From NCBI GenBank assembly GCA_021851865.1, contig JAJZBU010000002.1, forward strand, positions 62,001 through 126,000: a stretch of 64,000 nt of DNA, written 5' to 3'. Positions 27,831-41,107 of this stretch are shown in pieces (positions within the stretch are counted from its first letter, which is position 1; each line of letters opens with the position of its first letter). The notes under the pieces were generated by a model. That model worked only from the letters and a program-made list of their open reading frames with translations. It did no database searches and was not told where the DNA came from. Source of the stretch: Pseudomonadota bacterium (GTDB taxonomy: Bacteria > Pseudomonadota > Gammaproteobacteria > Pseudomonadales > Moraxellaceae). The translations under genes and the position numbers were made by a program.

Positions 27831-28265
27831 TCAGCAGAAAGGATTCTCGCGCGCCTGCATCGCCTGCCGTAGCTCCTCCGGCCAGGGGCGCGGCCGACCA
27901 TCTTCGAGACCGATACAGACGACGCTGGCCTCCGCTTCGGCGACCAGCTGGTCGTCGCTCTGGCGGACCAGGTGATAGACCTGGCGCAGACGATCTTGAC
28001 TCATCTCTTCGACGCGCACCCCGATCTGCAGGTGCGCAGGATAGCGCACAGGCTTGCGGAAACGACAGCGGGTGTCGGCCAGGACCGGGCCACAGCCATG
28101 CCGGTGCATGATCTGTAGGCCATCCAGGCTGAGGAAATAGGCCAGACGCGCATTTTCGAGATAACGGAAATAGACCGTGTTGTTGACGTGGCCGAGGGCA
28201 TCCATGTCACCCCAGGTGACCTCCTGTGGATGGACGAAGCGGAATTCTTGGAGTCGGGATGACAC
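27831..28265 (-). CDS. Acyl-CoA thioesterase, 4-hydroxybenzoyl-CoA thioesterase (YbgC) family
   Basis: A 144-residue hot-dog-fold protein. The catalytic-Asp region is VTWGDMDALGHVNNTVYFRYLE, the 4HBT signature, followed by FRKPVRYPAHLQIGVRVEEM. It hydrolyses acyl-CoA thioesters; the chain specificity is not readable. The start is GTG at 28265 with GGAG about 9 nt upstream. An FNR-type site lies 45 nt upstream; relative to a candidate promoter (TACAAT at 28343-28348) it would be downstream of initiation. Confidence 0.87.
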   Translation of the reverse strand: MSSRLQEFRFVHPQEVTWGDMDALGHVNNTVYFRYLENARLAYFLSLDGLQIMHRHGCGPVLADTRCRFRKPVRYPAHLQIGVRVEEMSQDRLRQVYHLVRQSDDQLVAEAEASVVCIGLEDGRPRPWPEELRQAMQARENPFC

Positions 28266-28309
28266 GGATCTTTCTCCGCAAGATGGCCGGATGGTGTTTG
28301 TGGCGCGCT

Positions 28310-28323
28310 TTGATTTGCATCAA
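28310..28323. promoter_or_regulatory. Perfect FNR/Anr box with a -41.5 promoter
   Basis: TTGATTTGCATCAA is an exact match to the FNR/Anr consensus TTGAT-N4-ATCAA and lies inside a larger near-palindrome (28303-28330, one mismatch in 12-bp arms). Its centre is 28316.5. On the plus strand TAATGT (28346-28351) could serve as -10, placing initiation near 28358, so the box would be centred at -41.5, the class II activation position. The regulated gene would be the AraC-like ORF at 28385 and perhaps the SDR. Confidence 0.75.
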
Positions 28324-28384
28324 ACCGCGCGGCGAGCGGCCATTGTAATGTAGGGGCGACGGTGGTTAGCAATAGGTAAATTCC

Positions 28385-28732
28385 ATGGATCGACATGAAT
28401 ATCGACTCAGTGAACGCGTCGCCTCGCTCGTGCGCAGAAATTTTGCAGCCAGTTCGGCGTCGGCGGTCGCGCGGGAATTGAACGTCAGTGATCGGACGCT
28501 GCGTCGTCATCTCGCCGCCGAAGGATCTTCTTTTCAGGAGATCCTCAGCGCGCAGCGCTTTGCCATGGCGGCTCAATTGCTGACTTCCAGCGGTAGTTCG
28601 GTGCAGGACATCGCGGCGCGTCTGGGTTACAGCGATGCCTCCAACTTTGGTCACGCCTTCCGGCAATGGAGTGGTATGTCGCCACGCCAGTATCGTCAGC
28701 ACGGCAGCCAGATCTATCTTCACGCAGGATGA
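28385..28732 (+). CDS. AraC-type DNA-binding domain protein, no sensor domain
   Basis: A 115-residue protein consisting almost entirely of the AraC/XylS double helix-turn-helix: ASAVARELNVSDRTLRRHLA (first HTH) and VQDIAARLGYSDASNFGHAF then GMSPRQYR (second HTH). Typical family members are 250-330 residues with an N-terminal ligand domain, which is absent here and not visible upstream. It could be a minimal regulator in the manner of SoxS/MarA or a truncated relic; the well-placed FNR promoter favours a live gene. The SDR gene follows 60 nt later. Confidence 0.8.
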   Translation: MDRHEYRLSERVASLVRRNFAASSASAVARELNVSDRTLRRHLAAEGSSFQEILSAQRFAMAAQLLTSSGSSVQDIAARLGYSDASNFGHAFRQWSGMSPRQYRQHGSQIYLHAG

Positions 28733-28792
28733 TTGCCAGCCGCGATGACGAACGCCTATGATCGCTGGCGCATGGCGTAAGAGGAGCCGGTC

Positions 28793-29566
28793 ATGGAGGC
28801 AGGGCGGACGGCGTTGATCACCGGGGGTAGCGGTCGTCTCGGTGCCGAATTTGCCCGGCAACTGGCGGCGCGCGGCCTGCATCTATGCTTGGTGGCGCGC
28901 CGTTTCGCGCCGTTGCAGGATCTCTGCCAACATCTGCAGCAGACCTATGGCGTCCACGTCGAGGGACTGGCGCTCGATCTCGCCCAGGCGGGTGCCGCCG
29001 ATGAACTGCACGCCGAGACGCGTTTGCGCGGTCTGGCCGTCGACGTTCTCATTCACGCCGCCGGGCGCAGCTTGGCCGGTGACTTTCTCGATCTCGACGA
29101 ACGCCAGGAAGAGCGCATGCTGCTCTTGCAGGTGCTGGAGATGACCCGGCTTTTGCGGCGCTACGGTCGCGATATGGCCGAGCAGGGCGGCGGGCACATC
29201 CTTTTATTGTCGAGCCTGGCCGCCTTTCAGGCGACGCCGGGCTGGGCCAGCTATGCCGCCGCCAAGTCCTATGTGCAGAGCCTGGGCGAAGCCTTGGCCT
29301 ATGAATTGCGTGCGCAGCAGATCATCGTCAGTATTCTTGCGGCCGGGGCGATGCAGCAGTCGCGCGGCTTGATGCCTTCACGCCGCAATCTGTTGACGGT
29401 GGAAGAAGTGGTGCAGCAATCCCTGCAGGCTCTCGACAAGGGCGTGCCGGTGATCGCTCCGGGCAAGAGCCGGCGCGCAAGTGACCTGGCACGACGCCTC
29501 GTCTCCGGTCGTCTGATGCCGGCCATGGCTCAGCTTTTGACAAAATCGACGGTGACCCGCCATTAA
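28793..29566 (+). CDS. Short-chain dehydrogenase/reductase
   Basis: A 257-residue classical SDR. The NAD(P) motif is LITGGSGRLGAEFARQLAARG (TGxxxGxG pattern), the structural motif HAAGRS replaces NAAG, and the catalytic triad is visible as Ser in HILLLSSLAAFQATPG with YAAAKSYVQSL (YxxxK). Basic residues after strand 2 (VARRFAPLQ) favour NADP. AGAGGAG lies 6 nt before the start. Substrate unknown. Confidence 0.88.
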   Translation: MEAGRTALITGGSGRLGAEFARQLAARGLHLCLVARRFAPLQDLCQHLQQTYGVHVEGLALDLAQAGAADELHAETRLRGLAVDVLIHAAGRSLAGDFLDLDERQEERMLLLQVLEMTRLLRRYGRDMAEQGGGHILLLSSLAAFQATPGWASYAAAKSYVQSLGEALAYELRAQQIIVSILAAGAMQQSRGLMPSRRNLLTVEEVVQQSLQALDKGVPVIAPGKSRRASDLARRLVSGRLMPAMAQLLTKSTVTRH

Positions 29567-29607
29567 AGGCATCTATACTCACGGCGAGTTTGTGCGGAGT
29601 GGCCGAA

Positions 29608-30858
29608 GTGCTCAGACGTATTCCCATCAAAAGTGTGCGCCTGGGAATGTTCATTCATGAGTTTGCTGGCTCATGGATGGAGCATCCTTTCTGGCGTAGC
29701 AAGTTTTTGCTCGACAAAGTACGTGATCTTGAACGCATCCAGGGTTCATCGCTCAGCGAGCTGTGGATCGATACCGAGCGCGGAGTCGACGTCGAAGGCG
29801 ATGAACGCGGGGTGACGCAGGAAGTCGCCGAGCAGCAGATCGATCAGGTGCTCGAGCAGGCCGCCCAGGTGGTGGATGAGCCGCCGCTGCGCCGCAGCGT
29901 CGAAGAGGAAGTGATGCAGGCGGCCAAGATCTGTCGTAAGGCGCAGCAGGCGGTCAAACAGATGTTTCAGGACGTGCGCATGGGGCAGGCTCTCGACGCC
30001 GAGCAGATGCAGCCGCTGGTTGAAGAGATCGCCGCTTCAGTGATGCGCAATCCATCGGCCATCATCGGACTGGCCCGCCTCAAGACGCAAAACGAATACA
30101 CCTATATGCATTCGGTGGCGGTCTGCGCTTTGATGACGGCTCTGGCGCGCCAGATCAAGATGAGCGATGAACTCGTCTATCAGGCGGGGCTGGCAGGACT
30201 GCTGCATGACATCGGCAAGGCGATGATCGCCAGCGACATCCTCGACAAACCCGGCAAGCTGACGGAAGCTGAGTTCAACGCCATCAAGAAGCACCCTGAG
30301 TTCGGCCATGAGATTCTGCTGCAGGGGCATGCCGTCGGCGCGATGCCGCTTGACGTCTGCCTGCATCACCATGAAAAAGTCGACGGCAGTGGCTATCCGC
30401 ACGGGCTGGCGGCGGAACAGATCAGTGTGCTGGCGCGGATGGGGGCGATCTGTGACGTCTATGACGCGATCACTTCCGATCGTCCCTACAAGCGCGGCTG
30501 GGATCCAGCGGTGGCCATGCGCAAGATGGCCGAGTGGGCGAAGGGGCATTTCGATGAACTTCTTTTTCAATCCTTCGTGAAAACGGTAGGTATCTATCCG
30601 AGCGGTTCTTTGGTGCGTCTGTCATCGCAGCGCTTGGCGGTGGTGGTCGAGCAGAGCGGTGAGCAGCTGCTCAAGCCGCATGTGCGTGTATTTTTTGACG
30701 TCGAGACGCGGCGGCTGCTGCCGGAAGAGTTGATCGATCTCAGTCGTGAGAGCTGTGAGGAACGTATTTTGGCGCGTGAGTTGGCAGAAGAGTGGGGATT
30801 CGGTTCGCTTGAGCATCTCTGGCATGGTGGCATCAGGGAGCCACGGGAAGATGTTTGA
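29608..30858 (+). CDS. HD-GYP cyclic-di-GMP phosphodiesterase with DUF3391-type N-terminus
   Basis: A 416-residue protein. The N-terminus [20 protein letters not shown] is DUF3391-like; a coiled stretch follows (about 70-140). The HD-GYP domain shows the histidines and HD in [41 protein letters not shown] and [14 protein letters not shown]. These enzymes hydrolyse c-di-GMP. Start taken as GTG 29608 with GGAG at 29596-29599, because homology begins at LRRIP. The chemoreceptor gene follows 31 nt later. Confidence 0.9.
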   Translation: MLRRIPIKSVRLGMFIHEFAGSWMEHPFWRSKFLLDKVRDLERIQGSSLSELWIDTERGVDVEGDERGVTQEVAEQQIDQVLEQAAQVVDEPPLRRSVEEEVMQAAKICRKAQQAVKQMFQDVRMGQALDAEQMQPLVEEIAASVMRNPSAIIGLARLKTQNEYTYMHSVAVCALMTALARQIKMSDELVYQAGLAGLLHDIGKAMIASDILDKPGKLTEAEFNAIKKHPEFGHEILLQGHAVGAMPLDVCLHHHEKVDGSGYPHGLAAEQISVLARMGAICDVYDAITSDRPYKRGWDPAVAMRKMAEWAKGHFDELLFQSFVKTVGIYPSGSLVRLSSQRLAVVVEQSGEQLLKPHVRVFFDVETRRLLPEELIDLSRESCEERILARELAEEWGFGSLEHLWHGGIREPREDV

Positions 30859-30889
30859 GCGTCATGATCAGAAAAGTGAGGTGAAAAAG

Positions 30890-32383
30890 ATGCCGTTGGA
30901 ATCCAGACAAAGCTGGGTGATGCTCGACCGTCAGCGACGGCTGAGCGCGATGATCCTGTCCGCGACCTGGACGGGGCCGCAGCCCGCTATCGCGGCCGCA
31001 TTGACCGAGTGGCTCGATGTCGTCCGTTCACAGCGGCAGCTACAGGATCTGTGGGCGGCTTTGCAGCAGGAACGGCCGTGGCGCGGTCGTCTTTACCTGG
31101 CGGCGGGCACCGCGGTCAGCGTCCTGGCGCTACCGCAGGCGCAAGGGACCCTGCTGGTCTTCGAGGACGCGACGGTGGCGCAGGAAAAGGCGGCGACAGG
31201 GAGCTTCGCTGCGCTGATGCGGCGTTTTTATGAGATTCCTTTCCTGCTGCGCTATGCCAGTTATATGGCCAGTATGGTGGCGGTCACGCTGTGTGTGGCC
31301 TGGGTGGCCTATGAGCATCAGATCATATGGATGTACCTGCTGCTCGCCTGCAGTGTCAGCATGGCGGTCACCTCGTCCTGGTTCATCGAACGCACCATAG
31401 GTCGTTCCCTGCGCGATGCGCGCGGTATCTTCCACACCATTTCACAAGGCGATCTGAGCTCCTACATCGACGTCGATCGTGATGACGACGCCGGTCGGCT
31501 GATGGCCGATCTGGCGATGATGCAGGCCAGTCTGCAGTGGATGACGCAGCAGACGGCGGGGTCGTCCGATCATCTCTTCCTGCAACAGGCGGCGGTCGCC
31601 GAGGCTCTCGACAGCCTGCGCCAGCAGGCGAGCGCGCAGGTGCAGTCTCTCGATGAAGTGAAGCAGGCGGTGAGCGAGGTGACGGTGTCGGTGCAGACGG
31701 TGTCCCTGGCCGCCTCGCAGGCGGACAATGCCGCCCAGGATTCCTTGCAAAATATCCGTGAGGGTGGTGGGCAGCTGCATGAAGGGGTGAGTTCCTTTGA
31801 TCACCTCGTGCGCATGGTGCAGGGTTTTGCCGAAGACATGGTTGGCCTCAATAAGGCGGCGCAGAGCATCAGTCTGGTGACGCAGGTGATCGCTGAAATC
31901 GCCGCCCAGACCAATCTGCTGGCGCTCAACGCCGCCATCGAAGCGGCGCGCGCCGGCGAGGCCGGGCGTGGTTTCGCCGTCGTCGCCGACGAGGTGCGCA
32001 CGCTGGCGACGCGCACTGGCCAGAGCACCGCCGACATCACCCGCATGGTGCAGGACATTCAGTCGCGCTCACAGCGCGCTGCCAGCGAGATGGATGCTTC
32101 CGTCAATGAGGTGATCGTGCAGCAGAGCCGGATGCGGCAGACCCTGCAGGGTTTCGATGAGATCGAGCGCGGTAGCCTGCAGGTGACGGAGATGGCGACG
32201 GCCATTCATCAAGCCGCGCTGCAGCAAGTGTCGGCGACGGCGCGGGTCAGCCATAGCACCGAGAACATGTACCATCTGATGGACGCCAGCCGTGCCGAGG
32301 TCGGCAACCTGCACGCCGCCAGCCAGCGTCTGCAGGGTACAGCGGCGGACCTGCGACGACTGCTGGCACACTATCGTTTCTGA
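30890..32383 (+). CDS. Methyl-accepting chemotaxis protein with degenerate Aer-like PAS
   Basis: A 497-residue chemoreceptor. An N-terminal cytoplasmic segment contains [15 protein letters not shown], which echoes the Aer PAS motif, but the rest of that domain is eroded. Two hydrophobic segments follow at about 105-155 with almost no periplasmic loop, then a HAMP-like region ([18 protein letters not shown]) and the signalling hairpin tip [20 protein letters not shown]. Topology resembles Aer, which senses redox state from the cytoplasm. Start 30890 has GAGG at good spacing; ATG 30851 would overlap the HD-GYP gene. No C-terminal CheR-binding pentapeptide is seen. Confidence 0.85.
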   Translation: MPLESRQSWVMLDRQRRLSAMILSATWTGPQPAIAAALTEWLDVVRSQRQLQDLWAALQQERPWRGRLYLAAGTAVSVLALPQAQGTLLVFEDATVAQEKAATGSFAALMRRFYEIPFLLRYASYMASMVAVTLCVAWVAYEHQIIWMYLLLACSVSMAVTSSWFIERTIGRSLRDARGIFHTISQGDLSSYIDVDRDDDAGRLMADLAMMQASLQWMTQQTAGSSDHLFLQQAAVAEALDSLRQQASAQVQSLDEVKQAVSEVTVSVQTVSLAASQADNAAQDSLQNIREGGGQLHEGVSSFDHLVRMVQGFAEDMVGLNKAAQSISLVTQVIAEIAAQTNLLALNAAIEAARAGEAGRGFAVVADEVRTLATRTGQSTADITRMVQDIQSRSQRAASEMDASVNEVIVQQSRMRQTLQGFDEIERGSLQVTEMATAIHQAALQQVSATARVSHSTENMYHLMDASRAEVGNLHAASQRLQGTAADLRRLLAHYRF

Positions 32384-32388
32384 GGCGA

Positions 32389-32414
32389 GCGGCTGGCCTT
32401 GTCCTGCCAGCCGC
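32389..32414. terminator. Hairpin between convergent chemoreceptor and ettA
   Basis: GCGGCTGGC (32389-32397) and GCCAGCCGC (32406-32414) form a perfect 9-bp stem with an 8-nt loop in the 43-nt gap between two convergent stop codons. It lacks a T-run on either strand, so it may act as a bidirectional 3'-end structure. Confidence 0.45.
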
Positions 32415-32426
32415 CGAGCTACACGG

Positions 32427-34088
<1,662 letters not shown>

Positions 34089-34162
34089 AGCGATATCCTG
34101 TACGGTGGTGGCCGGATGAGGCCTTATTCTAGAGCCAGACGTGGTCGGCGGTGAGAGATTTA

Positions 34163-36232
34163 TCAGCGGGTCAGGCGTTCCAGCAGCCAGGCTTGCACCG
34201 GCTGGCGATCAGGATCGAGATCGACGTTCTCGCGCACCCAGCAACCATCAGCCTGCAGCAGCCAGGACTGACGGCGGTCCTGCAGGTAGGCCTGCAGTCC
34301 TTCACGCAGGACGCGCTTGCGCAGATCCGGATCCTCGATGGGAAAACAGGTCTCGACGCGGGAGAAGAGGTTGCGATCCATGAGGTCGGCACTGGAGGCG
34401 TAGATGCGCGCGTCGCCGGCATTGGCGAAATAGTAGATGCGGGTGTGTTCAAGAAAACGACCGATGATCGAGCGCACATAGATGTTGTCGGAGATCCCGG
34501 CGATGCCCGGGGTCAGGCAGCAGACCGAGCGCACGATGAGATCGACCCTGACGCCGGCCTGGGAGGCGCGCATCAGCGCCTGCATGATCTGTTTCTCGGT
34601 GATGGCGTTGCACTTGAAGATGATGTGCGCCGGCCGTCCTTCCAGCGCATGCTGAATTTCGGCGTCGATCATCGCCAGCAGTTGGGCATGCAGGGTGAAG
34701 GGAGAATGAAAGAGCTTCTTCAGGCGCGCTGCCTTGCCCATGCCGGTGAGTTCGCCGAAGATCTTCCCGACGTCCTCGCACAGATCGACATTGGCGGTGA
34801 GCAGGGAGTAGTCGGTGTAGATGCGGGCGTTGCCAGCGTGATAATTGCCCGTACCGAGATGGGCATAGCGCACCAGACGATTCTTTTCACGCCGCACCAC
34901 CATGATCATCTTGGCGTGCGTCTTGTAGCCGACGATGCCATAGACGACGATGGCGCCGGCTTCCTGCAGGATGTTCGCCACCTCGATGTTGGACGCCTCA
35001 TCGAAGCGCGCGCGCAGTTCGATGACCGCCGTCACCTCTTTGCCATTGCGCGCCGCCTCCGCCAGAGCCTGCACGACCTCGGAGTCCGGGCCAGTGCGAT
35101 AGAGGGTCTGCTTGATGGCCAGCACCTGCGGATCTTGCGCCGCCTGCCGGAGCAGCTCGACGACGGGGGCGAAGGACTGAAAAGGATGCAGCAACAGGAT
35201 GTCGCGTATCTTCAGGGCTTCGAAATAGTTTTCGCTCTTTTGCAGGGAGTCGGCGATGGCCGGCGTAAAAGGAGCGTATTTGAGGCGCGGGCGATCCATG
35301 CTCAACCACAGTCGGGCGAGGTTGACCGGGCCATAGACGCGATAGAGGTCTTCGTCCTCGAGATTGAATTTGCGCAGGAGATAATCGACGATGGGCTGCG
35401 GGCAGTTGTCGGCAACCTCGAGGCGCACGGCGCTGCCGTAACGCCGCATCAGCAGTTCGCCCTTGAGGGCGGAGGCGAGATCCTCGACATCGTCCTCGTC
35501 GAGCGCCAGGTCGGCGTTGCGGGTGACTCGAAACTGGTAACAGCCGCTGGCACTCATGCCGGGAAAGAGCTCGCTGACGTGCTCGTGGATGATCGAAGAG
35601 AGCATGACGTGCTGGTCGCCGCCGTCGGTCAGCTCATCGGGCAGGCGCACGACGCGCGGCAATGATCGTGGCGCCGGCACGACGGCCAACTCGATCTGGC
35701 GGCCGAAGGCGTCTTTGCCCTCGAGGGCGACGATGAAGTTCAGGCTCTTGTTGACCAAGCGCGGGAAGGGGTGCGCCGGATCGAGGCCGATCGGCGTCAA
35801 CACCGGCATGACCTGTTCGCGGAAGTACTTCTTGATCCACGACGATTGCAGGTCGGTGCACTCCTCGCGCCGCAGAAAACGGATCTTTTCCTGCGCCAGG
35901 GCCGGCAGCAGCTCTTCATTGAGCAGACGGTACTGTTCGGTGACGGCGGCGTGGCAGATTTCGCCGATGCGCTTGAGCAACTCCTGCGGCAGCATGCCAT
36001 CCGGGCCCGGGCTGGCGCGATTGAGGCGCGCCTGTTGCTTGAGGCCGGCGACGCGGATCTCAAAAAACTCGTCGAGGTTGCGCGAGAAGATGATGAGAAA
36101 ATTGAAGCGATCGAGCAGAGGGTGGGTGACGTCGCGCGCTTGTTCGAGAACGCGGCGATTGAATTCGAGAATGCTCAGCTCGCGGTTGATGTAATAGGCG
36201 GGCTGATTGAGATCGGGCACGGCGTCGGTCAT
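34163..36232 (-). CDS. ppk: Polyphosphate kinase 1
   Basis: A 689-residue enzyme that polymerises ATP gamma-phosphate into polyphosphate. The N-terminal [20 protein letters not shown] and [16 protein letters not shown], the catalytic histidine loop [16 protein letters not shown] (about 430-445), [19 protein letters not shown] and the second phospholipase D-like domain ([15 protein letters not shown]) are all present. It starts 12 nt after hemB ends, as in Pseudomonas, and probably shares its transcript. Confidence 0.96.
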   Translation of the reverse strand: MTDAVPDLNQPAYYINRELSILEFNRRVLEQARDVTHPLLDRFNFLIIFSRNLDEFFEIRVAGLKQQARLNRASPGPDGMLPQELLKRIGEICHAAVTEQYRLLNEELLPALAQEKIRFLRREECTDLQSSWIKKYFREQVMPVLTPIGLDPAHPFPRLVNKSLNFIVALEGKDAFGRQIELAVVPAPRSLPRVVRLPDELTDGGDQHVMLSSIIHEHVSELFPGMSASGCYQFRVTRNADLALDEDDVEDLASALKGELLMRRYGSAVRLEVADNCPQPIVDYLLRKFNLEDEDLYRVYGPVNLARLWLSMDRPRLKYAPFTPAIADSLQKSENYFEALKIRDILLLHPFQSFAPVVELLRQAAQDPQVLAIKQTLYRTGPDSEVVQALAEAARNGKEVTAVIELRARFDEASNIEVANILQEAGAIVVYGIVGYKTHAKMIMVVRREKNRLVRYAHLGTGNYHAGNARIYTDYSLLTANVDLCEDVGKIFGELTGMGKAARLKKLFHSPFTLHAQLLAMIDAEIQHALEGRPAHIIFKCNAITEKQIMQALMRASQAGVRVDLIVRSVCCLTPGIAGISDNIYVRSIIGRFLEHTRIYYFANAGDARIYASSADLMDRNLFSRVETCFPIEDPDLRKRVLREGLQAYLQDRRQSWLLQADGCWVRENVDLDPDRQPVQAWLLERLTR

Positions 36233-36244
36233 CGAACGGATCCT

Positions 36245-39415
<3,171 letters not shown>

Positions 39416-39500
39416 GCCTGCAAGACTACCATATCCGGCATCGTCTCGCATGCCGCGATCGTCCCGCTCCTGTCCGCCCGCTCTTCTGGAGGAAGCATCG

Positions 39501-40076
39501 ATGTCAGAGTCGCAGGACAAGCTGGCGACACCCTTGTGGAACTATGCCTTGCAGGTCTATGCGCAGACCTCGGCGCGCGGCTGGATGCAAGTGCTGAAAC
39601 AGGACTATGCCATCGATGGCAACCTGCTCATCGGGGCCGCCTATCTGGCGCTATGGCAACGTCGTCTCGAGGCCGCCGACCTCGCTGTGCTGGCGGAAAG
39701 TCGCGTATTTTTTCAGGCGTATCACGACAAGCTGCAGGCCCTGCATGGGCGCAAGGCCCTGGTCAGCCACCCTGACTGGCAGAGCACCTGGCAGGATCTG
39801 CTGCTGAAAACCGAGCTGCAGGCGGAACAGGTGCAGCTGGCGCACCTCTATGAGTTGCTGCGTGCTCGCCCGCTGCGCTTCATGCCCTGGCCAGAAGCAC
39901 TCGAGCACAACCTCATCCTCTGTGTCGAGGTGGCGCGGTTGGATACGCGTGCCGACCTTCACCTGCAGGGGCTCATCGCGGCTTTGAAAAAACTACCCCC
40001 CGTACGGACGGGGGGGCTGATTCAAGGTTGCGTGCGCCTCAACCCTTGTCGTCTTCCGCCGGATTATAGGTTTTAG
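39501..40076 (+). CDS. TIGR02444 (DUF2390) family protein
   Basis: A 191-residue protein matching the uncharacterised family that opens with LWNYALQVYA and continues DGNLLIGAAYLALWQRRL, with a conserved tryptophan-rich centre (HPDWQSTWQDLLLKTELQAE). TGGAGGAA precedes the ATG. The final 30 or so codons read through the intrinsic terminator of the convergent algP gene and overlap algP by 38 nt, so the last residues are probably not part of the conserved fold. Confidence 0.8.
   Translation: MSESQDKLATPLWNYALQVYAQTSARGWMQVLKQDYAIDGNLLIGAAYLALWQRRLEAADLAVLAESRVFFQAYHDKLQALHGRKALVSHPDWQSTWQDLLLKTELQAEQVQLAHLYELLRARPLRFMPWPEALEHNLILCVEVARLDTRADLHLQGLIAALKKLPPVRTGGLIQGCVRLNPCRLPPDYRF
39987..40016 (-). 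terminator. Intrinsic terminator of algP
   Basis: On the minus strand CCCCCCGT-ccgt-ACGGGGGG forms an 8-bp GC stem (arms 40008-40015 and 39996-40003) followed after TAG by six T residues (39987-39992). It lies 23 nt after the algP stop and inside the 3' end of the opposing TIGR02444 gene. Confidence 0.85.
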
Positions 40077-40791
40077 GCGTGACCTTGGCAGAATCCTCCT
40101 TGGAGGTTTTCGGCTTGCTGGCCACCTTCGCTGCTGGCTTGGCTGGAGCCGCCGGAGCTTTTTCAGCGACGGGTTTGGCGGCCGGCTTGGTGGCGGCCGC
40201 TGCCGGCTTCGCTGCCGCGGGTTTCGCTACAGCAGGCTTCGTTGCCGCCGGTTTTGCCGCTGCTTTCGTTGCAGTGGCCTTGGGGGCGGCGGCTTTCGTC
40301 GCAGCAGCTTTGGGAGCGGCTTTGGCAACGGGCTTATGGGTGAAAGCTTTTTTCAGATAGGAGCTGACCTGACTTTTCTTCTCGAGGTCCTGCAGCATCT
40401 TTTTCACCGTGGCGAAATCTGATTTCGCCAGCTTCACCAGTTCCCTCGCGTCATCGATAGCCGACTGCGCTCTGGCGCGGATTTCGTCGGCGGTATCGCG
40501 GGCCTTCGACTTCTTCGCTTTTTCGAGTTGTTTCTTCAGTTTTTCCCGCAGATCTTTTTCCGCAGCGACGGCTTTGTCGATCAGTTTCTGCGCGGCATCC
40601 ATGATGCGTTGTCCTTCTTTTTCGGCGCGATCGGCGGCTTCAATCAGCTGCGATCGAATTTTTTCAATCTGCTTGTCAATGTCCATGGTGGGTCCTTTCA
40701 CAGTAGCCGCCTTGGCGGCCTTGGCGGTGGGTTCCGACTTTGCGGCCTTGTCGGCAGCCTTGGTCGCAGGGTCGATCTTCTGGTCAGGCAT
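40039..40791 (-). CDS. algP: AlgP/PhaF-like Lys-Ala-Pro-rich histone-like protein
   Basis: A 250-residue protein. Residues about 36-150 are a heptad-rich amphipathic, coiled-coil region (KQIEKIRSQLIEAADRAEK). Residues about 155-240 are a low-complexity tail of repeated KPAA/TKAA units like eukaryotic histone H1. This is the layout of Pseudomonas AlgP (AlgR3), and also of the DNA-binding phasin PhaF; the neighbouring FKBP and ABC-F genes match the algP locus, so AlgP is preferred. The tail is encoded by imperfect 12-15-nt repeats (about 40100-40330) that could vary in number. GAGG precedes the start. Confidence 0.82.
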   Translation of the reverse strand: MPDQKIDPATKAADKAAKSEPTAKAAKAATVKGPTMDIDKQIEKIRSQLIEAADRAEKEGQRIMDAAQKLIDKAVAAEKDLREKLKKQLEKAKKSKARDTADEIRARAQSAIDDARELVKLAKSDFATVKKMLQDLEKKSQVSSYLKKAFTHKPVAKAAPKAAATKAAAPKATATKAAAKPAATKPAVAKPAAAKPAAAATKPAAKPVAEKAPAAPAKPAAKVASKPKTSKEDSAKVTPKTYNPAEDDKG

Positions 40792-40903
40792 ATCACATCC
40801 TCACAGTGGTTGTGCCCTTCCGAAAATAGCCCAAGCCTTTAAAAAAAGCGAGTATTTGCGCGCTGAATTTAGCACTGAGATGATGTCGGTCATGACTTGC
40901 CGG

Positions 40904-41064
40904 CGACTATTCAAAAGTCGGGAGCTTCAGTATGCTTCTCTCGCCATCTCGTATGAGGTTGCTGAGATGAAATTCCCGCCGTGAAGCGGGGTGAACCCTG
41001 TTTGAGGACAGCCACCAACTGAGGAGAAGCGAGAACGATCGTGTCCAGGCACGATGTGCTGTCC
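40904..41064. other. Hairpin-dense untranslated region, candidate structured RNA
   Basis: The gap between algP and the FKBP gene (about 316 nt) contains no convincing gene but carries a run of perfect inverted repeats: CGACT/AGTCG (40904-40908/40916-40920), CATCTC/GAGATG (40945-40950/40964-40969), CCCGC/GCGGG (40975-40979/40986-40990), GGACAGC/GCTGTCC (41006-41012/41058-41064) and, nested in the last, ATCGTG/CACGAT (41038-41043/41050-41055). A long-range GCTTCTC/GAGAAGC (40934-40940/41023-41029) is also possible. It does not match a riboswitch class I know. The transcribed strand is unresolved. Confidence 0.4.
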
Positions 41065-41107
41065 CGCTCTGGTCATGTTTGAGCAGAGTTCTCGCGCAGC
41101 GATGCCA

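Noticed and set aside
34151-35665. Long open frames opposite ppk and several other genes (for example 504 codons on the plus strand here, 509 codons at 9386-10915)
   Set aside because: These are antisense shadows in GC-rich DNA; the opposite strand encodes full-length recognised proteins and the shadows show no domain motifs.
40971-40991. Second IS200/IS605 terminus (AATTCCCGCCGTGAAGCGGGG)
   Set aside because: The hairpin resembles such ends loosely, but there is no GGATGTCAA terminus and no tnpA or tnpB sequence nearby.
40971-41030. Cobalamin riboswitch-like pieces (GGTGAACC, GCCACcaACTGAGGAG) before the FKBP gene
   Set aside because: The B12 box and the order and spacing of the conserved blocks do not fit, and the downstream gene has no cobalamin link.
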